Source of the DNA: Lachnospiraceae bacterium
GTDB taxonomy: Bacteria > Bacillota > Clostridia > Lachnospirales > Lachnospiraceae
Reading direction: 5' to 3'
Length of the DNA stretch: 64,000 nt
Assembly (NCBI GenBank): GCA_902363665.1
Contig: CABJAW010000019.1
Coordinates: forward strand, 1-64,000
The position numbers and the translations under genes are program-made. This document shows positions 1 through 9,528 of this stretch, piece after piece (position 1 is the first letter of the stretch; each line of letters begins with the position of its first letter). The notes under the pieces were generated by a model. It was given only the letters and a program-made list of their open reading frames with translations. It had not been told where the DNA came from and ran no database searches.

Positions 1-128
1 TGTCTTTTTGTCGTGCTTTCCTTCACGGGTAAATCGTAAACATATCTGTAAAACGGTTTCACTAAGGTTCATCTGTAATTTATTCTGTAAGAATTCGCTC
101 CCTATTAAACGTTAACTAAATGACATTG

Positions 129-258
129 GTTCAGAGCCAAGCAAAATTTCATAAAGCAGGCGGAAAATGCTTGCATTTTTAAGCCTGTTTTTGAAATTTT
201 ATTTGGCGGATACGCCACACCGACGAAATGCGTAGCATTTTGGAGGTTGGCTCTGAAC
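129..258. repeat. Family A palindromic intergenic repeat, copy 1 (130 bp)
   Basis: The ends are inverted repeats (GTTCAGAGCCAA at the left, TTGGCTCTGAAC at the right), and the interior folds into further hairpins around AAAATGCTTGCATTTT and AAATGCGTAGCATTTT. A second 130-bp copy in opposite orientation lies at 12668-12797 and a shortened one at 23087-23146. There is no open frame with transposase character. The copy sits just downstream of tex and fills most of the gene-free stretch 1-307; nothing else recognisable was seen there. Confidence 0.85.
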
Positions 259-307
259 AGTTACCTTATTATTTTTATCTGTTCATTTCGTCGGTCTGGC
301 AATTTCT

Positions 308-2452
308 TCAGATCTTCATCGACAGCGAGATCCGCTTCTTCTGCAGATCTACGCCGATCACCTTCACTTCCACGATATCTCCGACGCTGACCACTTCAAG
401 CGGATGCTTTACGAATTTTTTATTCGACATCTGTGAAACATGAACGAGTCCGTCCTGATGTACACCGATATCCACAAATGCGCCAAAATCAATGACATTT
501 CGGACTGTTCCCTTGAGGATCATCCCCTCTTTCAGATCCTTCATATCAAGCACATCCGTACGCAGAACCGGCTTTGGCATCTCGTCGCGCGGATCACGCC
601 CCGGCTTACACAGCTCCTGTACGATATCTCTCAGGGTCGGCTCACCGATGCCCACCTTCTGCGCCATCTTTTTATAATCCTTCACATAGAGCGCCTTTAC
701 GCCGTTTTCTGCTGCCCAGTCGCTGCTGTAGCCAAGCTCCTTCAGAAGCTTTCCGGCCGCTTCATAGCTCTCCGGGTGAATGCTCGTCGCATCAAGCGGG
801 TTGTCTCCTCCGCTGATCCGCATAAAGCCCGCACACTGTTCAAATGCCTTCGGGCCAAGCTTGGACACTTTCAAAAGTTCTTTTCGATTTGTAAACCTTC
901 CGTTTTCTTCCCGATAAGCCACAATATTTTTCGCGATAGTCTTTGAGATACCGGAAATATGCTCCATCAGCGGCACAGATGCCGTATTCAGGTCGACACC
1001 GACACGGTTTACACTGTCCTCCACCACGCCATCCAGCGCTTCACCCAGTTTTTTCTGGTTCATATCGTGCTGATACTGACCGACACCGATCGATTTCGGA
1101 TCAATTTTTACCAGCTCTGCCAGCGGATCCTGCACCCTGCGGGCAATGGATGCCGCGCTTCGCTGTCCCACATCAAAATTCGGGAATTCCTCCGTTGCAA
1201 GCTTGCTTGCGGAATAAACGGATGCGCCTGCCTCGTTTGTGATCACGTACGACACCTTTTCCGGAATCTCTTTGAGCAGCTCCACGATGATCTGCTCCGA
1301 TTCCCGCGATGCCGTTCCATTGCCAAGCGAGATCAGTGTGACTCCGTATTTGCGAATCAGCGTTTTCAATGTCTCTTTTGCTGCTTTGATCTTCGCCTCG
1401 TTCGTCGGCGCGGTCGGATAAATTACCGTTGTATCAAGGACCTTTCCAGTGGCATCGACTACCGCCAGCTTGCAGCCGGTACGGAACGCCGGATCCCATC
1501 CAAGCACGACCTGACCTGCGATTGGAGGCTGCATCAGAAGCTGTTCCAGATTTTTACCGAATACAGAGATTGCTCCATCCTCCGCTTTTTCGGTCAGTGC
1601 ACTGCGGATTTCACGCTCAATCGCCGGTGCGATCAGTCTGCGGTAGCTGTCTGCCACTGCTGCCTTTAAAGCCGGTGTCGTATTGGGATTCTCTGCTTTG
1701 ATGACCTGTCGCTCCAGGTATTCCAGGATGCGTTCTTCCGGTGCTTCGATCTTTACAGTCAGGAATTTTTCTTTTTCTCCGCGGTTAATCGCCAGGATCC
1801 GGTGTCCCGCTGTTTTCGTCAGCGGCTCCGCGTAAGAATAATAGGTTTCATACACAGACTGTGTCTTTTCGTCTTTTGCCGACGCAGTCAGCATTCCCTC
1901 CTTCATCGTCATATTCCGGATACGGGTGCGGTAATTCGCCTCGTCCGAAATCTGCTCCGCGATGATATCCTGTGCACCTGCCACAGCCTCCGCAGCGCCT
2001 GATACGCCCTTTTCCTCCGATACGTAAGCCTGCGCTTCCTCCTCAAGCGACCGCGCGGTCTTCTGCAGCAGAATCAGCTGTGCCAGCGGCTCCAGTCCTT
2101 TTTCTTTTGCGATCGTAGCTCTTGTCCTGCGCTTCGGACGGTACGGACGATAAAGATCCTCTACCGTTACCAGCGTCTGCGCCGCTTCAATCTGTGCACG
2201 CAGTTCTTCCGTCAGTTTTCCCTGCTCCTCAATCGTAGCAAGCACCTGTGCTTTCTTCTCTTCCAGGCTGCGAAGATAATTCAGCCGCTCATACAGTTTT
2301 CTAAGTATCTCATCATTCAAAGAGCCCGTCATTTCCTTTCGGTAACGTGAAATGAACGGGATCGTATTTCCATCATCGATCAGCTGTACCGCCGCTTCTG
2401 CCTGTCCTTCTTTGATCTCCAGCTCCTGAGCCAGTGTCTTTATAATATCCAT
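308..2452 (-). CDS. tex: Tex family RNA-binding transcription accessory protein
   Basis: 714 residues, about the length of classical Tex proteins. The order of domains is visible: an N-terminal Tex helical region (about 1-190), a YqgF/RNase H-like fold beginning near GWDPAFRTG (about 322-450), a helix-hairpin-helix stretch around ISGISKTIAKNI (about 490-560), and a C-terminal S1 domain (about 645-714, GTVRNVIDFGAFVDIG) that ends the protein. Tex binds nucleic acids and acts on transcription/RNA surveillance in the cytoplasm. The ATG follows GGAAAGAAG. It is a single gene with its own promoter at 2527-2555, facing away from the membrane-protein pair that starts at 2859. Family assignment is very secure; the exact cellular role in Firmicutes is less settled. 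Confidence 0.97.
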   Translation of the reverse strand: MDIIKTLAQELEIKEGQAEAAVQLIDDGNTIPFISRYRKEMTGSLNDEILRKLYERLNYLRSLEEKKAQVLATIEEQGKLTEELRAQIEAAQTLVTVEDLYRPYRPKRRTRATIAKEKGLEPLAQLILLQKTARSLEEEAQAYVSEEKGVSGAAEAVAGAQDIIAEQISDEANYRTRIRNMTMKEGMLTASAKDEKTQSVYETYYSYAEPLTKTAGHRILAINRGEKEKFLTVKIEAPEERILEYLERQVIKAENPNTTPALKAAVADSYRRLIAPAIEREIRSALTEKAEDGAISVFGKNLEQLLMQPPIAGQVVLGWDPAFRTGCKLAVVDATGKVLDTTVIYPTAPTNEAKIKAAKETLKTLIRKYGVTLISLGNGTASRESEQIIVELLKEIPEKVSYVITNEAGASVYSASKLATEEFPNFDVGQRSAASIARRVQDPLAELVKIDPKSIGVGQYQHDMNQKKLGEALDGVVEDSVNRVGVDLNTASVPLMEHISGISKTIAKNIVAYREENGRFTNRKELLKVSKLGPKAFEQCAGFMRISGGDNPLDATSIHPESYEAAGKLLKELGYSSDWAAENGVKALYVKDYKKMAQKVGIGEPTLRDIVQELCKPGRDPRDEMPKPVLRTDVLDMKDLKEGMILKGTVRNVIDFGAFVDIGVHQDGLVHVSQMSNKKFVKHPLEVVSVGDIVEVKVIGVDLQKKRISLSMKI

Positions 2453-2526
2453 GCTTACTTCTTTCCTTCCCGCCGCACGAAAAACGCGCGGGCTTTTCTT
2501 TTCCGATAATCTTTACACAGCTTTCT

Positions 2527-2555
2527 ATTATATAGGAAAGCATCAAAAACAGCAA
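2527..2555 (-). promoter_or_regulatory. Sigma-A type promoter of tex
   Basis: Read on the minus strand there is TTGCTG, a 17-bp spacer and a perfect TATAAT, about 75 bp upstream of the tex start codon. Confidence 0.7.
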
Positions 2556-2629
2556 GTTTGAAATCTCTGAACCGCCCCCTGCTGCCTTGCATCTCCTACT
2601 GCGGTGTGTTATCATATCCCCTGAAGCGT

Positions 2630-2777
2630 GTTTGAAAAATGCTTTCCGCAAGATGTGCGCCACAATTTGTGGGAGATTTCGTCTGAATGAGGGCGGCGTA
2701 GCGGGCTACGTCAACCGAATGAAGGCGAAATATACCGCAAAGTGGGGCGTGCAGATTGCGGGAATGATTTTTCAAAC
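2630..2777. repeat. Family B palindromic repeat, full-length copy (about 148 bp)
   Basis: It begins GTTTGAAAAATGCTTTCCGC and ends with the near-complement GCGGGAATGATTTTTCAAAC; inner segments (GTGCGCCACAATTTGTGG against AAGTGGGGCGTGC, ATTTCG against CGAAAT) pair as well, so the whole unit can form one long hairpin. Shorter relatives occur at 29799-29826, 54117-54177, 54737-54812 and 58789-58801. It occupies most of the gene-free divergent region 2453-2858 between tex and the next gene. Confidence 0.8.
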
Positions 2778-2858
2778 AGGCTCTAAGATCCAGATAACTG
2801 TTCGCAGCCAAACAAGAGATCTTACTTAACTCAGTTGCACAAAAGAAAGGAAGGTTCT

Positions 2859-3485
2859 ATGTATTCTGAAAATTTCCATTCGGAAGACGACTACAATCCG
2901 CCGCACCGGAAAAAGCCAAACGGCATGGCGACAGCCAGTGTGATCCTTGGTATTGTGGCGCTCTCTTCCATCACTTTTCCATTATCAGCGGTCATCTTCG
3001 GTGCGCTCTCCATTTTATGCGCACTTCTCTCCCGCACAGCTCGGATGCCCAAACGAAGCATCGCAGGATTGATCCTCTCACTTGTATCAATAGCCGGCAG
3101 CAGCTTTATGGTTTGGCGCACGGTCTCCTATCTGCAAAAGAATCCGCAGATGCTTGCGTATTATCAGGAAATGGTACATTCTATTTTTGAAGAATATGGC
3201 ATGTCAGACGTCTATGACAATCTTTTTGGCAAATATGACAGCACCTATCAGCTGCCGCAGGAACGTAAAGACGATCGCGAAAACGACCAGAGTGAAACTC
3301 CTTCTGAAAATTCCGGAAACGACTCAGGAAACTACTCGGATGACTACGGTTCTTTCTTCGGTGATCTCTACCGCTACTACTTTGACGACGGCGCAGTGCC
3401 TTCTCCATCTGAACCATCAAATCCATTCGGTCCGTCTTCCCCGTCAGTGCCGTCCAACGATATTTCCGGAGGTGAATTTGTATGA
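2859..3485 (+). CDS. Small membrane protein, DUF4190-like, with acidic Ser/Pro-rich tail
   Basis: 208 residues from the ATG chosen because AGAAAGGAAGG lies at the right distance; an in-frame TTG at 2835 has no such site. Residues about 25-95 hold two to three hydrophobic segments with the small-residue pattern of DUF4190-like proteins (ATASVILGIVALSS, AGLILSLVSIAGS). The remainder is hydrophilic and rich in Asp, Asn, Ser and Pro, predicted to be disordered. The stop overlaps the next ATG by four bases (ATGA), so the two are translationally coupled and probably act at the membrane together. The function is unknown. Confidence 0.85.
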   Translation: MYSENFHSEDDYNPPHRKKPNGMATASVILGIVALSSITFPLSAVIFGALSILCALLSRTARMPKRSIAGLILSLVSIAGSSFMVWRTVSYLQKNPQMLAYYQEMVHSIFEEYGMSDVYDNLFGKYDSTYQLPQERKDDRENDQSETPSENSGNDSGNYSDDYGSFFGDLYRYYFDDGAVPSPSEPSNPFGPSSPSVPSNDISGGEFV

Positions 3486-4198
3486 AACAGTTAAAACCAC
3501 GTGTACTGAAACGGGAGGCCCGCATAAAAATGCAGGGCAATTATGGAACTCTGGTAATCGCAGCGCTGATCGTATTCGGCTGTACCTTTCTGCTGAACAT
3601 CGTTCTGACACTCCTTGCACCTGCATCCACTACCCTTTTGTCAGCCCTGCTTTATCTTGCCGGACTTCTGATCGTAAACACCCTCTACAATGTTCTGTCA
3701 GCCGGTGTTTCCCGTCTCTATCTGAATCTGGCAACGGATCAGCCGTTTTCACTTCGCGATCTCTTCTATGCGTTCTCCACGCATCCGGAACCGATCGCCG
3801 TATACAGCGCTGTTTCCCTTGCAGCTGAAGCGGGTGTTTTGTATGTCATCCTGATTCTGCTGGCTTACGGTGCACGCCACCTCGGTTTTCAGCTTCTGAT
3901 TCTGCTGATGCTTGCAGCGCTTCTTGTCTTTCTCTGGTTTGTGCTCACGTTTTCGTGCTTTCTTTTCCTGCACGCCCGTGATCCCAGAAAGTCTGCAAAA
4001 GAACTTTTCAGGGACTGTATTCATCTGATGAAAGGCCACCGGCTGGCACTGTTCTGGCTCTCGCTTACGTTCTTTGGAGTTCTGGTTCTTTGCATCCTGT
4101 CGTTTGGGATCGGTCTGCTGTTTGCAATGCCGTATATGCAGATAACCACGACACTGTTTTATGAGCGGATTGCAGAGATGGAAGAAAAAGAAAAATAA
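3482..4198 (+). CDS. Multi-spanning membrane protein of unknown function (DUF975-like)
   Basis: 238 residues with a basic N-terminus (MKQLKPRVLKREARIKMQ) followed by about five or six hydrophobic segments. The N-terminal MKxxxxRxLxREARxxMxGNY style and overall layout resemble DUF975 family integral membrane proteins of Firmicutes, but this is by eye. It is coupled by ATGA overlap to the upstream DUF4190-like gene and followed by a strong terminator shared with rseP, so the operon is just these two genes. No catalytic motif was seen. Confidence 0.75.
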   Translation: MKQLKPRVLKREARIKMQGNYGTLVIAALIVFGCTFLLNIVLTLLAPASTTLLSALLYLAGLLIVNTLYNVLSAGVSRLYLNLATDQPFSLRDLFYAFSTHPEPIAVYSAVSLAAEAGVLYVILILLAYGARHLGFQLLILLMLAALLVFLWFVLTFSCFLFLHARDPRKSAKELFRDCIHLMKGHRLALFWLSLTFFGVLVLCILSFGIGLLFAMPYMQITTTLFYERIAEMEEKEK

Positions 4199-4231
4199 AA
4201 ATGAAAGCAGCTATTTCAGATCCTCTTTGTT

Positions 4232-4314
4232 GCCCAATAAAAGAAGAACTGCCTGGAAGCAGGATTTAATGGAAATTGTATTTCCAAAAATCTGCTTCCG
4301 GTCAGTTCTTTTTC
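4232..4314. terminator. Bidirectional terminator between membrane operon and rseP
   Basis: A long interrupted hairpin: AAAGAAGAACTGCC...GGTCAGTTCTTTTT outside and GGAAGCAGGATTT...AAAATCTGCTTCC inside, with A-rich and T-rich flanks, placed between convergent genes ending at 4198 and 4316. Confidence 0.8.
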
Positions 4315-4315
4315 A

Positions 4316-5347
4316 CTACAAAATCAATTTTTTCACATCATTAAACATCACGACCACCATCAAAAGCATGAGCAGCATCAGACCTGCAAAATGAATCTTT
4401 GCTTCCAGCTCTGGCTCTACACGCCTGCGGCGGATCGCCTCGACGATCAGAAAAATCAGGCGTCCTCCGTCCAGCGCCGGAATCGGCAGCAGATTCATCA
4501 CACCGAGATTCGCCGAGAGCAGAATCGCAATATTCAGCAGATTCATCCACACATAAAACGCACCTTCGTCCCGGCTCTCCTGATACGTCGTTCCGATCGC
4601 ATCGACCACACCGACCGGTCCAGACATATCATCGAGCTGAACGCCGCCCTTAAACAAAAGGCCCAGGCTTGAAACCGTCGTGTCAATCCAGTAATAAACT
4701 TCGTACGCGCTGTATTCCAGTGTCTCCAGTACATTTGTCTTCTGTCGGTAATTGATATTTCCGCCGATCCCATACTTATAGCTGCCGTTCGTCAGCTCCG
4801 GTGTAACCGTCGCCTCATGAAGCTCTCCGTCCCTCTCATACTGAAATATGACCGTTTCTCCCTGATGAAACATTGAATAGTTCTGCACTTCCCGATAAAG
4901 ATGAATCCGTTTTCCGTTCATCTTTACGATCCGGTCGCCTGCCTGCAGACCGGCATCTGCCGCCGGCATGCCCTCTGTCACATTTAAAAGCACCGGCACA
5001 TCGTAGCCGAGATTCCCGACGATAAACAGAGCCATGATAAATGCCAGCAGAAAATTGAAGATCGGTCCTGCCGCAATCACAGACATTCTTGCCCATACGG
5101 ATTTACTGCCAAAGGAACCTTCCTCCTCTTCTTCGCCGTCCTCACCGAGCATCATGCAGGATCCGCCAAATGGAAGCAGCTTCCAAGAGTAGCGCGTCCC
5201 GCCTGCCTCAAAGCTTAAAAGCCGCGGTCCCATGCCAAGGGAAAATTCCACGACTGTGATCTTGTTTAACTTGGCCAGAAGAAAATGGCCGAATTCATGA
5301 AAAAGAATAATCACGCTGAAAACCAGCAGTGCAATGACGATACTCAA
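4316..5347 (-). CDS. rseP: RIP (site-2) zinc metalloprotease
   Basis: 343 residues of the M50 family: first membrane segment with the zinc-binding HEFGH (residues 17-21), a central PDZ domain (about 115-190, GMPAADAGLQAGDRIVKMNG), and a C-terminal membrane segment with the LPIPALDGGR motif that completes the active site. It cleaves membrane-embedded substrates such as anti-sigma factors or signal peptides. The start is a TTG, three bases after the dxr stop, with GGTGG upstream inside dxr. It is the last gene of the pyrH-frr-uppS-cdsA-dxr-rseP block; this neighbourhood is classical in Firmicutes. Confidence 0.95.
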   Translation of the reverse strand: MSIVIALLVFSVIILFHEFGHFLLAKLNKITVVEFSLGMGPRLLSFEAGGTRYSWKLLPFGGSCMMLGEDGEEEEEGSFGSKSVWARMSVIAAGPIFNFLLAFIMALFIVGNLGYDVPVLLNVTEGMPAADAGLQAGDRIVKMNGKRIHLYREVQNYSMFHQGETVIFQYERDGELHEATVTPELTNGSYKYGIGGNINYRQKTNVLETLEYSAYEVYYWIDTTVSSLGLLFKGGVQLDDMSGPVGVVDAIGTTYQESRDEGAFYVWMNLLNIAILLSANLGVMNLLPIPALDGGRLIFLIVEAIRRRRVEPELEAKIHFAGLMLLMLLMVVVMFNDVKKLIL

Positions 5348-5350
5348 CCT

Positions 5351-6493
5351 TTACCACCTGCTCTCAATAAATTCATAAACGCTCTGCTCCGTCTCAAGGA
5401 TTTGACGGATATCCGGATTTGCCACCACATGGTGCTGATCCATGCAGCTGCGGATGATCGTATAAATATCGGTAAATCCAATCTTCCGATCCAGAAATTT
5501 GCTGACTGCACGCTCATTTGCCGCATTAAACACTGTCGGCATCGATCCTCCTGTCTTTGCCGCTTCCAGCGCGTACTTCAGACCCAGGAAAGTCTCCGGA
5601 TCCGGATCCTCAAACGTGATCTTCCCAAGCGCAGCAAGGTCAAGCCGCGGTCCTGCCAGGTACCTGCGCTCCGGATAATACAGCGCGTACTGGATCGGCA
5701 GCTTCATATCCGGTGTGCCAAGCTGTGCAATCACCGCACCGTCTTTAAACTGCACCATCGAATGAATCACACTCTGCGGCTGAATCACGACCTGGATCTG
5801 GTCAAGATCCGTGCCGAACAGCCAGCGCGCCTCCATCACTTCCAGCCCTTTATTTACCATAGAAGCAGAATCGATCGTGATCTTCCGTCCCATCGCCCAG
5901 TTCGGATGCTTTAAGGCATCCTCTACACGCATTTTTTTCAGCTCCTCAAACGTTTTCCCTCGGAACGGGCCGCCCGAAGCAGTCAGAAGGATTTTATCGA
6001 TCGCCCGGCTGTCTTCTCCATTTAATGCCTGAAAGATCGCACTGTGCTCGCTGTCCACCGGAAGGATTTTCACTCCCTTTTCTTTTGCAAGCGGCATGAT
6101 AATATGGCCTGCCGTCACCAGCGTTTCTTTGTTTGCAAGCGCAATATTTTTTCCTGCCTCAATCGCACGGACCGTCGGCAGAATACCGATCATTCCGACA
6201 ATCGCCGTCACTAGTATTTCTGCTTCCTCACATACCGCAACCGCTTCTCTTCCCTCTTCACCAAAGAGAATTTCTACGGAAAGATCAGCCACCGCCATCT
6301 TTAATGCCTTCGCGTCCTCCTCATCCGCAACTGCCGCAAGACGCGGACGAAATTCCCGGATCTGCTGTTCAAGAAGCTTGATATTTTTTCCCGCTGCAAG
6401 TGCCGCCACACGGATATCTCCGTTTGCCCGCACGACTTCCAGCGTCTGTGTTCCGATCGATCCGGTCGAACCAAGTATCGCTATTGTCTTCAT
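5351..6493 (-). CDS. dxr: 1-deoxy-D-xylulose 5-phosphate reductoisomerase
   Basis: 380 residues from the ATG of MKTIAILG, chosen because AAAGGAACAGG precedes it and the NADPH-binding GSTGSIGTQT must be at the N-terminus. Other family marks are LLTASGGPFRG, NWAMGRKITIDSASMVNKG (metal and substrate loop) and the C-terminal helical domain. The enzyme commits DXP to MEP in the non-mevalonate isoprenoid pathway, matching uppS two genes upstream, which consumes its products. Cytoplasmic; co-transcribed with cdsA and rseP. Confidence 0.97.
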   Translation of the reverse strand: MKTIAILGSTGSIGTQTLEVVRANGDIRVAALAAGKNIKLLEQQIREFRPRLAAVADEEDAKALKMAVADLSVEILFGEEGREAVAVCEEAEILVTAIVGMIGILPTVRAIEAGKNIALANKETLVTAGHIIMPLAKEKGVKILPVDSEHSAIFQALNGEDSRAIDKILLTASGGPFRGKTFEELKKMRVEDALKHPNWAMGRKITIDSASMVNKGLEVMEARWLFGTDLDQIQVVIQPQSVIHSMVQFKDGAVIAQLGTPDMKLPIQYALYYPERRYLAGPRLDLAALGKITFEDPDPETFLGLKYALEAAKTGGSMPTVFNAANERAVSKFLDRKIGFTDIYTIIRSCMDQHHVVANPDIRQILETEQSVYEFIESRW

Positions 6494-6654
6494 TCGTCTT
6501 ACCTGTTCCTTTCTGCAGCCATCCTCTGCCCATCTGCACAGTATGCGGCTGCATCTGCTCCATCTGAGCAAACATGCACACCTGCATTTCGTTTCAACAC
6601 AGTTTTCACAAAGCGTTTTTCCCTTTCAGGACATTCCTGTAAACAGCTCCTGCG

Positions 6655-7461
6655 CTATACGAGTGCCTGTACCAGATAATAAATCACCGGTGCGATAAAA
6701 ATCACACTGTCAAACCGATCCAGGATTCCGCCGTGCCCCGGTATCAGCTTTCCATAATCTTTGATGCCATGATTTCGCTTGATCGCCGATGCCGCCAAAT
6801 CACCAACCATCGAGATCAGTCCCCCGACCGCACAGATCAGGGCAAATGACAGGATGTGAGCGGAACCGCCCATTTTTCCGGAAATCGCCGCGCCGTAGAC
6901 TGCACCGAGGAGAGCTGCGCCAGCTACACCGCCAACCGCTCCCTCCACTGATTTTTTCGGACTTAATTTCGGTGTCATCTTATGCTTTCCGATCAGCTTG
7001 CCAACACAGTACGCACATGTGTCGCAGCCCCAGGAGCCAAGAAAGATCAGCCATACCAGATAAACGCCATTCTCCAGTCCCCGCAGCTCATAGATGCAGG
7101 AAAGCATGACCGGTGCGTACAGCACACCGAAAAATGTGCCTGTGATCTGCTCCGTCTGATATTTCGGAAACGTAAAAACATAGACGGTCATCACAAGAAT
7201 TAAAATTCCAAGAATTACTGCCATAGTATATGACTGATATCCCAAAAATACGATTCCATAATAGACCGCCGTGCCAAGATATCCCACTACAGCCAGCGGC
7301 GAAAATCCATTTTCCTGGATCTTCAGTGCGCGGTACAGTTCAAACAGTCCGATCTCGGAGATCAGAAAAAGCGTAACAGCCAGCACCGGACCGCCGCTTA
7401 TGAGTACGACAAGTGCGATGAGCACCAGCACAATACCGCTTATCAGTCTTGTTCGAAACAT
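6655..7461 (-). CDS. cdsA: Phosphatidate cytidylyltransferase
   Basis: 268 residues, strongly hydrophobic with about seven or eight membrane segments. The C-terminal CDP-alcohol signature is intact: SAIKRNHGIKDYGKLIPGHGG followed by ILDRFDS. It makes CDP-diacylglycerol from CTP and phosphatidic acid, the branch point for phospholipid synthesis. The ATG follows GGAAAGGGG. It lies 27 bp after uppS and about 160 bp before dxr in the conserved envelope/isoprenoid operon. No anomalies. Confidence 0.96.
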   Translation of the reverse strand: MFRTRLISGIVLVLIALVVLISGGPVLAVTLFLISEIGLFELYRALKIQENGFSPLAVVGYLGTAVYYGIVFLGYQSYTMAVILGILILVMTVYVFTFPKYQTEQITGTFFGVLYAPVMLSCIYELRGLENGVYLVWLIFLGSWGCDTCAYCVGKLIGKHKMTPKLSPKKSVEGAVGGVAGAALLGAVYGAAISGKMGGSAHILSFALICAVGGLISMVGDLAASAIKRNHGIKDYGKLIPGHGGILDRFDSVIFIAPVIYYLVQALV

Positions 7462-7487
7462 GCTTTTTGCCCCTTTCCTTCAAACGG

Positions 7488-8192
7488 TCAGGCTTTTAAT
7501 CCGCCATACCGTCTGTCTCTTTCATTGTATTTTTCAATCGCTTTCATAAGTTCTTCTTTATTGAACGCCGGCCACGGAACATCCGTAAAATAAAATTCCG
7601 TGTACGCGAGCTGCCACAGCAGGTAATTCGACAGCCGAAGTTCTCCGCTTGTACGGATCAGAAGATCCGGATCCGGTACTTCTGCCGTATCAAGATACCC
7701 AGAAAAACATTCCTCTGTAATTTCCTCCGGTCTGAGCTTTCCATCCACACAGTCCTGCGCTGCTTTTCGAATCGCACGCACGATCTCATCGCGGCTTCCA
7801 TAGTTGATTGCGATCTGAAAATTCAGTCCCGTATTGTCTTTCGAACTCTCCACGAGCTTTTTGAGACTCTCCTGCAAATCCGGCGCCAGTGCCGATGGAT
7901 CACCGAGTACCCGGACCTTCATGTTGTTATCACGCGCCGTCTTGATACACGTCTTTGTATATTTGCGGAACAGCTTCATCAGCGCATCTACTTCTTCCGG
8001 TGAACGTTTCCAGTTCTCCGTTGAAAAAAGATAGACAGTCAGATACCTGATCCCCATATTGTAGGCATCCTCACAGATCACCTCAAGATTCTGCGCACCG
8101 CGTACATGGCCGTAGTTGCGCGGCATTCCCTTGCTCTTCGCCCATCTGCCGTTTCCATCCAGAATGATCGCGACATGATTTGGAATATTCAT
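7488..8192 (-). CDS. uppS: Isoprenyl (undecaprenyl) diphosphate synthase
   Basis: 234 residues from the ATG of MNIPNHVA. An earlier ATG two codons upstream is too close to GGGAGG (one base), whereas this one has a 7-base gap. Cis-prenyltransferase marks are ILDGNGRWA (catalytic Asp and diphosphate binding) and RTSGELRLSNYLLWQ near the C-terminus. It elongates farnesyl diphosphate to the C55 lipid carrier used for peptidoglycan and for glycan export such as that encoded at 12.8-23.9 kb. Confidence 0.96.
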   Translation of the reverse strand: MNIPNHVAIILDGNGRWAKSKGMPRNYGHVRGAQNLEVICEDAYNMGIRYLTVYLFSTENWKRSPEEVDALMKLFRKYTKTCIKTARDNNMKVRVLGDPSALAPDLQESLKKLVESSKDNTGLNFQIAINYGSRDEIVRAIRKAAQDCVDGKLRPEEITEECFSGYLDTAEVPDPDLLIRTSGELRLSNYLLWQLAYTEFYFTDVPWPAFNKEELMKAIEKYNERDRRYGGLKA

Positions 8193-8264
8193 CCTCATTC
8201 CTCCCATAAAAACAGGGGGATCTTGCAATCCCCCCGTATTTCTCCCTTTGCTTTGCCGTTATCC

Positions 8265-8816
8265 TTATACTGTCAGGATTTCTTTCGACTTTTCTTCAAT
8301 CGCCTTGTCAACTTCTTTAATGTACTTGTCAGTCAGCTTCTGTACTGCATCTTCCAGATCCTTGATCTCATCCTCGGATACCTCGGTCTTTCCAAGCTTC
8401 TTCAGATAATCATTGGCATCTCTGCGGATGTTGCGCAGTGCAACTTTTCCAGCCTCGCCTTTTTTCTTAACTTCTTTTACAAGATCCTTTCTGCGCTCCT
8501 CTGTCAGCTCTGGAAACACAAGCCGGATGACTCTTCCATCGTTCGACGGGTTGATTCCGATATCCGAAGTCAGGATTGCCTTCTCGATGGCCTTTACCAT
8601 GGATGCTTCCCACGGCTGGATCTGCAGGATACGCGGCTCCGGAACCGTGATGTTTCCAATCTGCTGCAGCGGAGTCGGTGTTCCATAATAGTCTACCTTC
8701 AATTTATTTAAAATATTCGGATTTGCACGTCCCGCGCGGATCGTCGCAAATTCTCCGAGGAGATTGTTGTATGTTTTTGTCATCTTCTCGTCATAAACCT
8801 TAATTCTCTCATCCAT
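8265..8816 (-). CDS. frr: Ribosome recycling factor
   Basis: 183 residues, typical for RRF (about 185). The conserved stretches FATIRAGRANP, LLQQIGNITVPEPR-like (here TPLQQIGNITVPEPR) and ERRKDLVKEVKKKGE are present. It releases ribosomes from mRNA after termination together with EF-G. The ATG has GGAGGAAAG upstream. The pyrH-frr pair is almost universal; here they are 13 bp apart. Confidence 0.98.
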   Translation of the reverse strand: MDERIKVYDEKMTKTYNNLLGEFATIRAGRANPNILNKLKVDYYGTPTPLQQIGNITVPEPRILQIQPWEASMVKAIEKAILTSDIGINPSNDGRVIRLVFPELTEERRKDLVKEVKKKGEAGKVALRNIRRDANDYLKKLGKTEVSEDEIKDLEDAVQKLTDKYIKEVDKAIEEKSKEILTV

Positions 8817-8829
8817 CTTTCTTTCCTCC

Positions 8830-9528
8830 TTAATCCACAGTCACTTTCGTTCCGTGAAACGCTCCGCTCACGGTATTTACAATGCTGTTCTCCTCGTTCA
8901 ATCCAAATACAAGCATCGGCATCTTCTGCTCCATACAGAGAATCGAGGCGGTCATATCTACCACGCCAAGCTTCCGGTCGATCACTTCCTGGATCGAAAT
9001 CTCGTCAAATTTCTTCGCATCCGGATTGTCCTTCGGGTCGCTGTCATATACACCGTCGATCGATTTTGCAAGAAGAATCACGTCCGCCTCGATCTCGATT
9101 GCCCGCAGAACCGTTGCTGTATCCGTGGAAAAATACGGATGGCCTGTACCACCTGCAAAAAATGTTACCGTCTTTGATGCAAAGCACTCTTTCACACGGT
9201 CCTTGGAAAACAGCTCCGTAAATGCACCGCATGCAAACGGAGTCATCACTGCTGTCTTCATTCCTGCCGCCCGGAAAATTTCTGATACGTAGATACAGTT
9301 CATGACTGTCGCGAGCATACCGATTTGATCGGCCTTCGTCCGGTCAATATTTTCACTGGAACGGCCGCGCCAGAAATTACCTCCGCCGATCACGATTCCA
9401 ACTTCCATTCCCTGATCTACCAGCGTCTTCACCTGCATTGCCACCTTCATGACCGTCGGCTCATCAAATCCTGTCTTTTTCTCGCCTGCAAGCGCCTCGC
9501 CGCTTAATTTTAAAAGAACACGTTTCAT
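8830..9528 (-). CDS. pyrH: UMP kinase
   Basis: 232 residues from the ATG of MKRVLLKLSGEAL, selected because AAGGAGA precedes it and the family begins with this beta strand; a longer in-frame extension to 9672 would overlap the P-type ATPase end and has no homology-like content. Amino acid kinase fold marks are GGGNFWRGR and the C-terminal NTVSGAFHGTKV. It phosphorylates UMP to UDP. First gene of the conserved block with frr, uppS, cdsA, dxr and rseP. Confidence 0.97.
   Translation of the reverse strand: MKRVLLKLSGEALAGEKKTGFDEPTVMKVAMQVKTLVDQGMEVGIVIGGGNFWRGRSSENIDRTKADQIGMLATVMNCIYVSEIFRAAGMKTAVMTPFACGAFTELFSKDRVKECFASKTVTFFAGGTGHPYFSTDTATVLRAIEIEADVILLAKSIDGVYDSDPKDNPDAKKFDEISIQEVIDRKLGVVDMTASILCMEQKMPMLVFGLNEENSIVNTVSGAFHGTKVTVD

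Noticed and set aside
440..946. Plus-strand open frames antisense to tex
   Set aside because: Shadow frames of a secure gene.
2587..2829. Open frames on both strands across 2587-2829
   Set aside because: They arise from the family B palindrome, which gives similar translations in both directions; no ribosome site.
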